Shown here: positions 43,471-55,063 of the stretch, piece after piece
Numbering within the stretch: position 1 is the first letter of the stretch
Layout: the number at the start of each line of letters is the position of its first letter
Assembly (NCBI GenBank): GCA_947359465.1
Contig: OX375880.1
Span: forward strand, 19,525,135 to 19,589,134
Source: Metellina segmentata
Lineage: Eukaryota > Arthropoda > Arachnida > Araneae > Tetragnathidae
DNA length: 64,000 nucleotides
Reading direction: 5' to 3'
The notes under the pieces: model-generated
What the model was told of the DNA's origin: nothing
Seen by the model: only the letters and a program-made list of their open reading frames with translations
The model's database searches: none
Program-made: the position numbers and the translations under genes

Positions 43471-43472
43471 AT

Positions 43473-43810
43473 AGATCGGTTGGAAGAGTAACGGATTAGC
43501 AACCACCGAGGGAATTAACCCTATATTAATAACCCCCAACTACCAGAACGAACTTTATTAACACACACATCCCTCACAAGAATCCCTCATCAGAAATAAT
43601 TATTTTAAATCGCACATTGTAAAGAAATTATAGGTGAGTATTTATATTGCCGTCGTAATGAAGCAACACAGCGGGATTTTGGTGACTCTACCGGATCAAA
43701 CCCGAAGGGGAAAATTAAAGGACAACACCATGTAATTTTGGAACACGGTCAGATGACGAGTTCAAACCTGAGCTGGAGCAACTGGAGGGTTAAAAGTTCA
43801 GATTAGCTCC
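43473..43810. mobile_element. SINE-B head (+) interrupted, with a minus SINE fragment
   Basis: The plus head ggttggaagagtaacggatt-agcaacc (43479-43505) breaks off. 43630-43780 is a minus SINE body (gcaacacagcgggattttgg to aacctgagctgg). A head-like gcaactggagggttaaaagt follows. Insertion of the middle block into the head is likely, but the duplication is only gcaac. Confidence 0.6.
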
Positions 43811-43865
43811 ACTAGTAATTCATTCCGTATTCCGTAAAAATATAAAATTACTGATTATAAAGAAC

Positions 43866-44166
43866 GGTAATTTAGTATTTTTTATTTAACGTCGTACTAG
43901 AACAACACAACAGGCTTTTGACGACCGTCCAGGATCAACATCCGAAATTAAACATCCGAGGTAATGGTAATGGTAAGTTTAGCTAACGTTGTACTAGAGC
44001 AACACCATGGTATGTAAAACACTATGTAAAACATCCGAGGACAACACTACGTAATTTTTAACCATGGTCAGATGACGAAGCAACACCCGATCCGGCACCC
44101 CACTCTCCAAACTTCCACATCAATCCAACGTGAAGACTTTCGGCCACGACAGATTTAAGGTGCTGG
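43866..44166 (-). mobile_element. Two minus SINE copies in series
   Basis: 43866-43960 is a 3' piece. 43962-44166 begins gtaatggtaatggtaagttt (tail) and runs to the spacer complement ccacgacagatttaaggtgc, with a small local duplication of tatgtaaaaca. Confidence 0.8.
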
Positions 44167-44750
44167 TTAAAGAACTGATATATGTACGTGAAACCCTCAG
44201 GGTCACGCTCAAAGACAGAAATCACCTTACCTATCGAATGGGCACCAAATTACCTTTAACTTTGGCGAAATTTCATCTACCAGCGAAAAAATGCCTCTAA
44301 AACCCATTAAAAACTGGATAAGGCTTGGATTGATTTCTGCAATCGATTCCCTCCCGTCCAAAGCCGCTCTCCAAAAAGCCAAATAAAGTTGCGAGTGACA
44401 TCTGCATCTCGATGACAGCCCCTTTGAATATTTGATTGGACGGAGACAGTCCGCGGAATCAATCGTTTTGTGCTTCGTGAATTATTAAGCGGCGATTAAG
44501 AGAGCAACAGGACATCTGCTCCCCGCAGCACAACTGCCGTCCGATTGGCCTCATCACTCATCACTCGGGAAGTGCGCTGTTAGTGCTCTTGTCAATAATA
44601 AATGCGCCGTTACATGACACCAACGCGGCATCGCCACGCAGAAGGGAACCGGGGTTTGAAGTGTGCTCCTATCTATCGACTGTGATGGTTGTTGTTTCGA
44701 CGAGGTGTGTTGCCGCATTAGAAAAGCGGCCCGCATCTTGATGGACGATA
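44167..44750. other. Single-copy GC-balanced island, candidate regulatory DNA
   Basis: Balanced composition, no repeats and no coding signal. Contains gaattattaagcggcgatta, with homeodomain-type ATTA cores, and a CCGATTGG (inverted CCAAT) at 44536. The proposal is inference only. Confidence 0.35.
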
Positions 44751-45307
44751 TACATTATATGAAGTATTTGGACTCGGCATGTTTTTCAGTAAAAGTGCTT
44801 TGTTAGTTATTTAGTAACGGGAAGGCCTTCCTTTTGCTTGTATTGCAGCTGCAACACGTCGAGGCATGCTTTCCACAAGTTCTCTGTTAGCCTGGACAGG
44901 GCTGTCTCTTGCAAGGCTGTGAGAAGAGATTGTAGTGAAGATGGGCGTGCGTGGCGGTGTCGTACTCCTCGCTCCAGTACGTCCCATATGCTCGACAGGA
45001 TTGCGGTCAGGGTTCAGAGCAGGCCAGTCGAGCAAATCTACCTCATTTTCAGGAAACCCGTTAAGCGCACGTTTTGCAGTATGACATGGAGCTCGATCCT
45101 GTTGGAAGAAACAACCGTCATCGCCGTAGTATTGCCATAGTGTAGTCAAGACCGAATGATCCAAAACGTCGAGGTACACGTCAGTTTTTATGGTACCAGT
45201 TACATAAAGCAATGGACCTAGTCCTAATTATGAAAAACTAAACCAAACATAGATGGATCCTCCTCCAAATTCCTGCAGTGTCCAGATACTTTTGTCCATA
45301 CAGTGTA
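44751..45307 (-). mobile_element. Tc1-type element relic (557 bp)
   Basis: The right terminus complement tacactgtatggacaaaagt and the left terminus tacattatatgaagtatttg are diverged inverted repeats, with a 5-base gap in the left copy. The element has lost the N-terminal half. Confidence 0.75.
44811..45212 (-). pseudogene. Tc1 transposase catalytic C-terminal half with two frameshifts
   Basis: The minus reading GTIKTDVYLDVLDHSVLTTL leads to DGCFFQQDRAPCHTAKRAL. The second catalytic aspartate is in QQDRAP, and after 34 residues the final glutamate is in NPVEH, matching the DD34E spacing. After EH one base is lost, so the W-D-x-L-E-R segment is in another frame. A second shift restores the frame before NRELVESMPRRVAAAIQAKG, the usual C-terminus. 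Non-functional. Confidence 0.9.
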
Positions 45308-45329
45308 TCTCGACTGATGGAAACAGACC

Positions 45330-45570
45330 AAATCTTGATCTCGTGTTTGGAAAACAATCTGATTAGTTCTTTATCAAGTCTTTAGAACTAATCAGAACTT
45401 TTTAGAACTAAGAACAACTTTAGAACTAAGCCTGACCAGATCTTGATCTCGTCTTCATAAAAAAAAATCAGCAATGTCTTGATGACGATATATCTCGTCA
45501 TTAGTAAAATTGAAAAATTTTCAACCGACGAGATATATACCTTGTGGAAACCATTTAAGGTTTAGTAAAA
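45330..45570. repeat. GACGAGATATCTCGTC dispersed repeat, copy 3
   Basis: gaccagatcttgatctcgtc, then gatgacgatatatctcgtca and gacgagatatata. It ends ggaaaccatttaagg, equivalent to the gaaaccacttgg end of copy 1. The palindromes are all slightly eroded. Confidence 0.75.
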
Positions 45571-45925
45571 ATGCAGTGTAGTTTATGAATCTCTTGCATT
45601 TGGTTGTGGCAATAGTGGGTTAATTACTTTTTCGGTATCTGTTAATATGTATTAACTTTCTCAGGACCATGTGCTTACTAAGTGAAGTGTAGGGTTTCTT
45701 TTCCCCAACTATACCCTTGACCGCTAAATATCCACATCGATAGGTTGAAATAACCCTAGACAACATTCTTTTGGTCAAGAAGGACAAAACTCGTCAGAAG
45801 TTGTGCGGGGAAAACTGCGGCTTTCGGAAGAGGCATTCGTGCAAAGTTGAATTTGACGGTCTGTTTTATATTCATGTCACCATTTCGTTAAGTAACTGCA
45901 AAACCCAAGTAACGTGATCGATTTA
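45571..45925. other. Single-copy sequence, nothing recognised
   Basis: No repeats or frames of note. Confidence 0.35.
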
Positions 45926-45929
45926 TAGG

Positions 45930-46115
45930 TTGATCGCATTTTTGGCTCAAGGGCAATATTTGGTTGCTATGCTGCGCCAATTATAAGACTGACAAAATCC
46001 AGCAATGGAAATGCACATACCCAAAATAAGCTGCGCTGAGAGAAAAGACAGAAATACACCCATCGAGGAATCGAGCTTGTGACACTTACAACTTACAAGC
46101 ATAGTGGGCAAAAAA
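45930..46115 (-). mobile_element. SINE-C, minus strand
   Basis: ttggctcaagggcaatattt (tail complement), acagaaatacacccatcga, then gaatcgagcttgtgacactt in place of the box B complement. Confidence 0.7.
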
Positions 46116-46144
46116 AAAAACTCCCCAATGCATGACCTCTCTAT

Positions 46145-47540
46145 AAATAGGTTATATATGGTATGAATTTATGGTATGTATGTGAGATGTAACGCGAAAC
46201 CCCCATAAAACCCAGACATTTTGAGGTGGTTACCCTGGTGCACCCAGTTATTAACTAAATTAACTAATCCCATCCTTATAGAGGCATATAGCCTCTCTAT
46301 AAAGAGGTTGTAAATTGCATGAATGTATGTCCTATCTATAAATCCAGTCCTCCAGAGGAGTGCCAGACCCTTCGAAGACGGCAAGAGGCGAGGGGGTGCC
46401 CCTTCCATGTTATTGTGCCCCATTGTTAGGAAGTCAGACTTTGCTCGACATACATGACACATGCGTTTTACAGGAAGGCCCCTGTCATACATCCATTCAC
46501 TCACACATATCGTAATTTAGATAACAATCAGAGGGCGATAACCCCCTGATCAGGTACCCCCAGAGGTATTGATTTGGTATGGGAACATGGGGGACTTTGT
46601 GACCACGACCTATTTAACGTGCCCCAGTCACCATTAGTGAACACGAAGGTCTTTAGCCATGTCGAAGCGCCGATTTCGCAATCATCAGAATTGCAGGCTC
46701 CGCCGAGGACAGAGCCCACAACCCTTCTGATGCGAGCCCGACGCTCTACTGACTGAGCTACCGCGGCTCAAATAGGTTGTAGATGGTATGAATACATGGC
46801 TTCTCTATAAATAAGTTGTATATGGTATGAATATATGGTATGTATGTGATATGTAACGTGAAACACCCATAAAACCCGGATATTTCGAGGTGGTTACTCT
46901 GGTGCGCCCAGTTATTAACTAAATTAACTAATCCCACCCTTATAGAGGCACATAGCCTCTCTATAAATAGGTTGGAAATGGCATGAATGTATGTCTTCTC
47001 TATAAATAGGTTGTACCTGATATGAATGCACATGGCTTCTCTATAAATAGGTTGTAGATGGTATGACTACATGGTCTCTCTATAAATAAGTTGTATATGG
47101 TATGAATATATTGTATGTATGTGATATGTGTAACGTGAAACACCCATAAAACCCGGACATTTCGAGGTGGTTACTCTGATGCGCACAGTTATTAACTAAA
47201 TTAACTAATCCCATCTTTATAGAGGCACATATATAGCCTCTCTATAAATAGGTTGGAAATGGCATGAATGTATGGCCTCTCTATAAATAGGTTGTATATG
47301 ACATGAATGCACATGGCCTCTATTAATAGGTTGTATATGATGTGAATGCACACTGCTTTTCTATAAATAGGTTGTAGATGGTATGACTATATGGCCTCTC
47401 TATAAATAAGTTGTATATGGTATGAATATATGGTATGTATGTGATATGTAACGTAAAACCCCATAAAACACAGACATTTTGAGGTGGTTACTCTGGTGCA
47501 CCCAGTTATTAACTAATCCCACCCTTATAGAGATATGACG
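46145..47540. repeat. Complex tandem array (units of ~45 bp within ~280-300-bp blocks)
   Basis: The short unit is tctctataaataggttgtat plus atggtatgaatgcatggcc. A longer block with taaaacccggacatttcgag and cagttattaactaaattaac occurs at about 46190, 46870, 47150 and 47465. Blocks are separated by two to five short units. A SINE-D insertion splits the first block. Confidence 0.9.
46330..46766 (-). mobile_element. SINE-D, long tRNA-headed element (~437 bp)
   Basis: On the minus strand it starts gagccgcggtagctcagtca, then gtagagcgtcgggctcgcat, a clear tRNA-like D-arm/A-box. The box B region (ggttgtgggctc) is decayed. A long unrelated body follows. It sits inside the array unit ctataaat | aaataggttg. 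Confidence 0.7.
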
Positions 47541-48279
47541 AATATTATTCAATTTGGATGATCATTGGGGGACAACGACGGTGCACTTTTGTCCCACCGA
47601 AATAGCTATAGAACCATTTCTATCCTCTTCATCAGTCCTATTTTAAATCTCTTCATATTCAACCATCAATTCAACTGACTTTTCCACGTTTTTCTCCATC
47701 ACCTCTTAAACATTCGGTCACGTTGGTTAATTTCTTCCTACTTCCAACGCGGTGCACCATTTCCCCCCCCCTCATCCACCCATTGTACCGGTAACTATCA
47801 GCTGATCCATCACCCCTCCCTCGAAGACGTCACTTTCCAATTACCCAACGTGATCTATTGCATCTCATCATTACTTGAAGAGCATCTCCTCGGTCCATTA
47901 CAAGGGAGGCTTTTTCTCGGTTTCGCACAGCCTTATGTACCGGGCAAATTGGTTTTTCATTCAAGATCGATGGCCCGACGGGGCAGGTGTAGTGATAACT
48001 CTATTAGCTGTTACCGCTCCATTGCACGTCAAGAGAATCAATTCGTCAATAAGAGGGATAATGACTGTGCCGAGTTTTTTGTCTGTATTGCCGTTTTTCC
48101 CTACCACATGGTATCAAATAATAGAGAGGAGTTTGAGTGTTAGAGGGAGAGGTATAAAGTTTGGGTTTACAGCGTGGGGTTTGAACACATGATCGATGTA
48201 TTAAAATATCTTTTATAATCCAACTGTTAGTCAAAACTAGTCAGGTAGGCAGGGGATGTGGACCTGATATGGGATACAA
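47541..48279. other. Single-copy island, no gene recognised
   Basis: CT-rich at 47620-47850 with a C run at 47765. Overlapping frames at 47850-48192 match nothing. Confidence 0.35.
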
Positions 48280-49538
48280 TCTCTCTGTATTAAAAAAAAG
48301 TTACCGCCGTCGCAGGATTGAAAACTGTGTTGCTTAGCTCGATTCTTAGACGGTTTCCCGAGAAAGTCCTGATCGGAAAAAAACGAAATTAACATGGTTT
48401 GTTCTTCATCGTATTCAATGGACGATTATTAAGATTTTTTTTCCGATACGGCTATTAGTTTAGGGTTTATTAAGTGTCAAAATTGAAGAAGCGAAATTTC
48501 TTCCGCGAGTGAGCAAAACACATACAATTTTTCAGTCTTCAGCCGTGAGTTTTTTTTAAAGAGTACCTCTCAACGTAAATTTTTGCAGCTCGTCGAGTTT
48601 TTTTTTTTTTTTTTTTTTGATATTTCAATTTGGTTCTTGATAATATTTTTTTGAAATTCGGTAAAAATCGGGACATTTTTGTTATTTTTTTTAAATTGCC
48701 GAATTTATATCTTATTACTATTAGTTTTTAATTTTTAAAATATCGCAGTATACCTCAGAATGTACTCTTTCGTATGGTAGTATTATTTTTTAAATCGGTT
48801 AACAATTAAATTGGATGCGATCAAAAGTTGGTCATACAAAATTAGGAATCTTTGGATATTTTCGCTACTTTTTGTTAAAACTGTTATATCTACAGCAAAA
48901 CTCATTATTTTTTAAATTTGAGAACATCACTGAATACATTACATTACACTTTTTCTTAGTTAATAAATAAAATCGATGCAATTAAAAGTTGGTCATACAA
49001 TTTTCGGAACTTTCACAGATCGTAACTTCCCATACAAAACTAAAACGGTCATATCTATATCGTATTACTGCTAGTTTTTAATTAAAAAATATAGCAGTGT
49101 ACCTCAGAATGTACTCTTTCTTACGGTACAATTATTTTTAAAATTGGTTAAATAAATTCGATGCAATCAAAAGTTGGTGACACAAATTTCGTATTTTTCA
49201 GTTCGCATAGCAGGTTCCGCAAGCAGTAGTCGTTTGCATTTTTGACTATCGGGTTTGCCAGATATCAAATTTATCGTAGCAACAATTGCCAAAAAAACGA
49301 TTTCTTTTTGTTTGGCGAGGAAAAAGGATCGCTTTTTTCGCTATGTTCTCAGACAGTTTACCGACAAAGTACAAAGTACAGATCGTAAAGTTTGGAGATT
49401 AACACTGTTTAGTTAAAATTGTACAGGGAACAAGATGCAGAAGATTTTTTACTGGTGCGGCAATTAGTTTAGGGTGCATTAAGTGTTAAAGCAAAGGGGG
49501 TTGGCGAGCGTAAGCGAGCAGTGGGCGGAGCCCCCTAG
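48280..49538 (+). mobile_element. Non-autonomous Helitron (1259 bp)
   Basis: The 5' end is TCTCTCTGTATTAA after A. The 3' end has ggcgagcgtaagcgagcagt and ggcggagcccc, then CTAG before T: insertion between A and T with TC...CTAG termini, as Helitrons do. gccgtcgcagg near the 5' end is shared with 27445. Inside, three or four diverged ~165-bp repeats carry cctcagaatgtactctttc and gcaatcaaaagttggt. A T run lies at 48599. Confidence 0.8.
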
Positions 49539-49539
49539 T

Positions 49540-49870
49540 TTTTTTTTTTTAATTGCGTTGTGGACCGTAATGAAGAATTTATCAAACATCTTTTTGTTTT
49601 TCAACGCTGTCGCTACAGCTGCTTCGAAATGTTTATGGGGATTTTTAAGCAAAATTTATTGCAAATTTAAGCAAAAAGGTTTTGACATTTTTTCGAATCG
49701 CTGTTTGGGGGTAAAGGTTGCCCTATATGAGACACCAAGCTTTTTTAATATGATATTGTGCATTCACTATGACAAATCAATACAAGCGCGACAAAAATCT
49801 ATTTATTATAAAACTTATTTATTTATGTAAAAACTTTTCAATTAATTTAACAATTTACCTTATACATCTA
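49540..49870. other. AT-rich single-copy sequence
   Basis: Short T run, no gene. Confidence 0.35.
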
Positions 49871-50250
49871 TTGGTACATCCGGAAAGTGATAAGGAGTGA
49901 CCTTGATATAAGCAGATGTTTAAATTCGGTCTTTTCTGCTTGCACTGCATAATTATAGCATGTGTTGTGGCATAATTTTTGTTTCACTGCAGTGCTAAGA
50001 ATGGAGAACCAGAAAAAGTTTCTTTTGGTCATATTATGATCTTTTATTTTAAGAAAGGAAAAAATGCTAGTCAGACTGCTCGTAAAATGTATGCTGTATA
50101 TGGACATAGTGCTGTTTCTGAGTCCACAGTTCGAAGGTGGTTTGTTAAATTTAAGAGTGGAAATTTCAGCCTCAAAGATAATGCCCGCTTAACATCGAGA
50201 GGTGGACTGCATCCCAGAAAAGTAATGTTCAATCCTACCTTTTAGAAGGC
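49871..50250 (+). mobile_element. mariner element, 5' part only
   Basis: The left terminus ttggtacatccggaaagtga resembles mariner inverted repeats. About 130 bp later the transposase begins. No matching right terminus is found before 50475, so the 3' part is deleted. Confidence 0.7.
50001..50245 (+). pseudogene. mariner transposase N-terminal DNA-binding domain
   Basis: The likely original start is ATG at 50001 (MENQKK). A one-base shift in the A run then puts FGHIMIFYFKKGKNASQTAR in the next frame, followed by KMYAVYGHSAVSESTVRRWF and AKF-like VKFKSGNFSLKD. This is the paired helix-turn-helix of mariner transposases (SETMAR-type): the K-G-K-N-A-x-Q-T-A-x-K first helix set and T-V-x-x-W-F second. 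The sequence decays after KDNA and the catalytic domain is absent. Confidence 0.85.
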
Positions 50251-50475
50251 TGTGTAATTTTCCAATTTCCAAATTTGATTTAGATACGGAGATGGAGAGA
50301 CGATTTTCTATTGTGACAAAAATAGCCATTTGTGTTAATACAGTGTGACGTTAATTCAACAAATAACCAACCGTTTCGTTTGTTAGCTTACACTTGAATT
50401 TCCTCATATCACGCAGTTTCAATATCTTTTTGTGATGTATAAAATAATCATATTTATGATAATCGATGCAATCTA

Positions 50476-51526
50476 TATATATGTTACCGCTAAAGTATGA
50501 AATCCGTTATTTTATAGAATACCTAGTTATTCCATGAAGTAACTGATCGTGTCCGTTAAAGTGTAAAACTCTCTTGTATTTCATGGTTTAACTAGTTATT
50601 TCATAGAATAACGATCTGCAGCCCGTTAAAGTGTAAAATAATCTATATCATATATTTCGCACGACAAATACATTTACCTTCCACCCCTACTGCATTTATA
50701 AACTGTTCCAGGCCATAGGGAGAGAACTTGTTTAGCGTGTTGGCGCCAGTTCATTCGGGTTAATTTCATTCTTAATTAATGTCGGATAAATCTCATTCTG
50801 AAGCCTCTGTGGGGTTTACCGTCCGTATCCCAGACGATCTGTTAATTGTTCAACGGTGGAATCTACTGCTAACCAATCAGAGCGCGGCAGCTGGTGGAGT
50901 GCCAGCGCTGGGATTTAAGCCCACTTGTTGGCTCCTTTTTGCTCCTGCGGTCGGATAGTTGAATTTTGTTGTAGGGTTTAGTCTTTGATTCAGTGTTCCA
51001 CGTGTTTTTATAGTATTATAAATAGTGTATCCTTTTATTATATAAGTTAATAATTATATAAGTTAGTGTTTTATGTATGCTTTTTGTTACATCAGAATGG
51101 TCCTAAACCAGGGGTGGATACGACACCATCATCCTAAAGCAAAGGGGACGGCAGAGGGGAGGAAACATATCAGCTGGTAGTGAGTTCAGGAGTGGTTCTT
51201 AGATTATTTATGTAAAATCAACGAAAGCTTGGAAAAATATAAAAAGGGTATATAAAATTAGGAAAAGTAATTTAGAATCAAAAGGAATTAAATTGGAATT
51301 TTTAAAAATAATTTGGAGGATTTCATTTTAGATAAATTGTTTATTTTACACTTTAACTGTCTCTCATTAGTTAATTTATAGAATACCTAGTTATTTCATA
51401 GACTAACTAGTTAGTGTCAAATTAATAACATATTACACACTTTAATGGACACGATCAGTTATTTCATGGAATAAATAGGTATTCTATGAAATAACTGCAT
51501 TATATACTTTAACTGTAACATATATA
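50476..51526. mobile_element. Foldback element with ~175-bp compound inverted arms
   Basis: The left arm (50476-50650) and right arm (51345-51526) are inverted copies. Both hold tatatatgttac, agttattncatgaaataact and gttaaagtgtaaaat modules, two rounds per arm. The loop contains an accaatcagagcgcggcagc CCAAT-like site, gggatttaagcccac and a short ATG frame (51097). No transposase is seen. Confidence 0.75.
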
Positions 51527-52065
51527 ATTCTCTTAAGTGGCACGCAAAAAAGACGTTATTTGTTATCGCGTTTTGGCAACATTGTACGATTGTTTGTTTA
51601 CCACGAAGCCTCGCGCCTCAATTGAATTTATAGCGTTATCGGATGAAATTTTATTTAAAAAAAAAAAGAATTTTAGTCGAGCTGTTGCAATTTAGAATTA
51701 GAAATCAAAGAAAGCGAAGGATCATTTCTAAGCCATTTAAAAAACGGTCCTTTTCAAGTCCAACAATTATTGTTCAACAAGACGCTTGCACTATAACTTT
51801 CGACAACAAACTCAATGAAAAAGTGTGGGTGACCCGAGAGTGCTGGAAATGTACACAAACAACATGTTGGTATTCAATTTCCAAAGCAGCGCTCGCATTT
51901 CGACTCAAAATTTGCTCAAAGTTTTCATTTGAATTCTGATTCCAGGGTACTGTTTATATTTTCTGTAATACAGCAAATTTAGATTTGAAAAATATTTTTT
52001 TCGAATATCATATTTTGTAAACAATCCTTTCTGCTAGGACACATGTCTTCATTGATGCGAACGGC
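51527..52065. other. Sequence upstream of a Helitron-like tail
   Basis: An unrecognised plus frame (51643-51939, includes CxxC pairs) lies here. It may be interior of the element that ends at 52123. The 5' boundary is not identified. Confidence 0.35.
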
Positions 52066-52123
52066 TTGCTTTGCAATCCTCCGGGGGCTGGCAAGCTTTA
52101 ACGAGCAGGGGGCGGCCCCCTAG
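52066..52123 (+). mobile_element. Helitron-like 3' terminus
   Basis: tgctttgcaatcctccgggg, then ctggcaagctttaacgagca and gggggcggccccctag before T. It shares the layout of the tail ending at 49538. Confidence 0.75.
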
Positions 52124-52129
52124 TACTTG

Positions 52130-53465
52130 TCAAAATGGTTGGATTAAACTTCTCTCTCTAATAATGCAAAAGCTTCTTAAAAATTTCTTTGCTTATTAAT
52201 TTGGTTAAAGCCGAATGTGTTTGCGTAAACAACTCGAATTGCAATAAATTAAATTACTTATATATTGAAGAAAGTGGAAAACTGCTGGGAGAAAGAAACC
52301 ATGTGTAAAAGAACTGAAGATTTATTACTTTTCTCAGAGCAATAAGCTTTCGAACAATTATTTCCAAAATTACCAACTGTAAAAAACCCACTTTAATTGC
52401 TGCACTGTGCAAGAAACAAAACTTAACAAGCATCAAAACGCAACAAAGGGGATTTTAAAACACATTTTTTGTGTCACAACGATAATTTCTTTGCTCAGGG
52501 ACGTGACTTGTGTATTCAAACCTCTCCAAACACTACACTGCGCAACAGAGGGCGCTGCTGGCTCATTTTAATTATCGTACTAAAGATTGAAATAAAGGTT
52601 GTAATTTTTACGGATATAATTATAAAACGAGGCGGAGGAAATAATTTTCGCCTCAGCTTTTCTTTGGGGTGATTTTCTTGAATCGGAAGTTTGCTATTTA
52701 TAATTACAGGGGGAGCTGTGGATTCCGGAACAAAAAAGTGGATTTTGTTTGTATCCGCAGCTGATAACCTCAAATTATTTGCAAATTAACATTTTAAGTT
52801 TTCCCGGAGCTTAGAAAATAACAGGTTCTTAATTCTTACTGTGTGCTGTTTTTTGTCTTTTTTTTTTTTCTCAACGTAAGTTGCGAGTGTTCTGAAAGTT
52901 TGCAAACAATTAAAGGTAATTATCGTTAGGAAGAGAGAAACTTTGGAACGCTTTTTTCCTCTTCTCATACAAGTGGTGTTCTTTGATGTATTTTTAAACG
53001 TGGTTTTCTCCAAAATAATGTGTGAAGAACTTGATATTGCTAATTGGGGTTCTCTCATGAATAGATGGAAAAGAGATCGCGAATTGTTATCTGCAATGTG
53101 CGGAAGTTTTGTTCTTGAAAAATATGATATACTTTTTCGGCCAGTTCGTTCTTTCACTTTGAAAAAAAAATTCTTGCCATGAAAAGAAGAATTACGTGAA
53201 GGTTTTGCTGAGTGCTGATGCTTTAAATATGCATAGCATTTGTGACCACCAAGAAGGGAGTAATTAAACCAAATCTCCGATAAATAATTACTCAGGTGAG
53301 GATTTTTGCATCATGTTTTTCTACATTATACACCTGTTTTCATTTTAAATAGGCTCTCAGGAGGTTTCTTATTATAATCATATTGCATACGTAAATTGAG
53401 ATTTTGAATTTTTAGAGTCAGGAAATGTTTTGACTTAAATTTTAGACTAGTCCTATTTAATTCCT
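52130..53465. other. Single-copy AT-rich sequence, no gene recognised
   Basis: Overlapping frames on both strands at 52469-53182 look random. A T run lies at 52857. Confidence 0.35.
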
Positions 53466-53469
53466 GCTT

Positions 53470-53828
53470 CTAGCTGAATAACCCAGCGTTGCTCTGGTTT
53501 CAAATATGACCGCGACAGCTCAATTATGACAGCGATATTTCCCTGTATTAACTGAATACACAACCCCTGTAGAACGTGTTTCCTTGTCCATCCCCATTTA
53601 TTGCAGGAAAACTAACTTTAGATTTTAAAATTGGGATTTCGAGGGGCACTTTTAGGAGTACTTTGTGGCTATTTTCATGGCTACAGATTGGTCTGGAGAC
53701 AGGAAAGAAATAGTCTATGTTCTGCACAGGTGTTCTAAAGTATAAGTGTACCAAATTTGGTGTAGATTGGTGAAACGGTGTAGATTTGATAAAGAGAGTA
53801 TACACACATCCTTTTATGCATATATAGA
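53470..53828 (-). mobile_element. Helitron-like element with a single satellite monomer
   Basis: On the minus strand it starts TCTATATATGCATAAAAGGA, contains attttaaaatctaaagttag and ttttcctgcaataaatgggg. It then has one copy of the 76-bp monomer core (aaacacgttctacaggggtt; ttaatacagggaaatatcgc) and ends ccagagcaacgctgggttat followed by tcagctag. It is the compact relative of the array-bearing element at 18747-21027. Confidence 0.8.
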
Positions 53829-53845
53829 TACAATATAAACGATAG

Positions 53846-54040
53846 CCTGGTTGAAAGAGCATTTGATTGGAACCGAGAGATGCGAGTTCAAAACTCAATT
53901 CAACCACAAACCGTCCAGTACATTGGGGATGGTGTACGTTAAATCCGTCGTGGCTTCCAAAATACCTCAGACCAGCCATATTACCGTGATTCAAAATGAC
54001 GAGGTGTTTGTTCTTGGATCTTTCCTTCGGAAGGGATTCC
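53846..54040 (+). mobile_element. SINE-B, 3' end missing
   Basis: Head ggttgaaagagcatttgatt with gagttcaaaactc as decayed box B. Spacer caaaccgtccagtacattgg and body to ttccttcggaagggattcc. Confidence 0.8.
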
Positions 54041-54059
54041 TTATGGAATTTCAGCTTTG

Positions 54060-55060
54060 ATACTTTATTTATTTCGAGTTTTATTTTTGTTTTTTGCGCA
54101 ATGTAAACGATTTCCGAATATTTAGGACTGACGATATTTTTCAAAGCACGGGAATAAAACGGAAAATCGTGTTTCTTTCGCTCTGAATTAATTTCGCATT
54201 TCTAAATTTTTTGCACTTTTTAGCTATCACTTGTGGAAAAAGGGTTTGACGAGATTCCAAGTTGTTGTTAAGCCTGGTGTCTTGATTTCGTTTAAAGAAG
54301 TAATTTCTAGTTATTTCGTAATGTTTTGAGTTTATTATACGTGATACTTTATTATGCGGTCCCTATTTACCGCATAAAAAAAAAATTTTAAATGTGTTGC
54401 GAAAAATATTTTTTATAGCTACTCGTGAAGTTTTGGAAATATTTTTTACGCGTTTTCTTTTATGCGGTCCCTGTCTACCGCACAAATACAGGTTTGAGTG
54501 TACAGTTTTAATGGTGCTCTAGTGCAATGGTCGATAGCGACCACCAAGAGTCGGTATAACATTCAATAATTTTTCTTCGTCTTAATTTTTCTTGCATTTC
54601 AAAACTCTTTGTTGAAACTGGTTCCACCCATTTTAACAAACATTCTACACTCACTGCCAAAAGTTAAGCACGGAGAGGAAAATGTTAATTTCTAGAAGCC
54701 AATCTGAATGTGAGCTACTGCGATTTCCTGTAGAGGTAGATTGAACTATGTAAATGTGTTATGAAACAGCCAACCACGTCTTCGTGTCGAGAAATATGCG
54801 AATTACAGATAACTCACTACTAAAAGAGCACCAAAAAAAGCACCAAGGCTGTTGCCACCGGGATCAACATAGATTGGAACTGCACCATGAAATATAATTG
54901 ATATAGAAGGTACCCAATTATTATCCAATTTCGTGGCCATACTTTGCTTAAAAACACATTATTTCTAATCAATTATTGTTACCTTGCTTCTTGACCACTT
55001 GCATCGATATTGAATTAATGCTAACCTTGAGCTAGTAAAAAGTGTTAAATTATTCCCTCT
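54060..55060. other. Single-copy sequence with MITE-like ends
   Basis: tatgcggtccctatttaccg at 54355 and tatgcggtccctgtctaccg at 54461, with caggtttgagtgta at 54489, look like one end of a pogo-type MITE. ctacactcactgccaaaagt at 54646 looks like a Tc1-type terminus. Partner ends are not found. Confidence 0.45.
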
Positions 55061-55063
55061 TTA

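Noticed and set aside
46700..46768. tRNA gene on the minus strand
   Set aside because: The A-box is good but box B is decayed and no acceptor stem pairs, so it is read as a SINE head.
53548..54144. 198-codon minus frame
   Set aside because: Covers a Helitron-like element and a SINE-B, so it is a translation of repeats.
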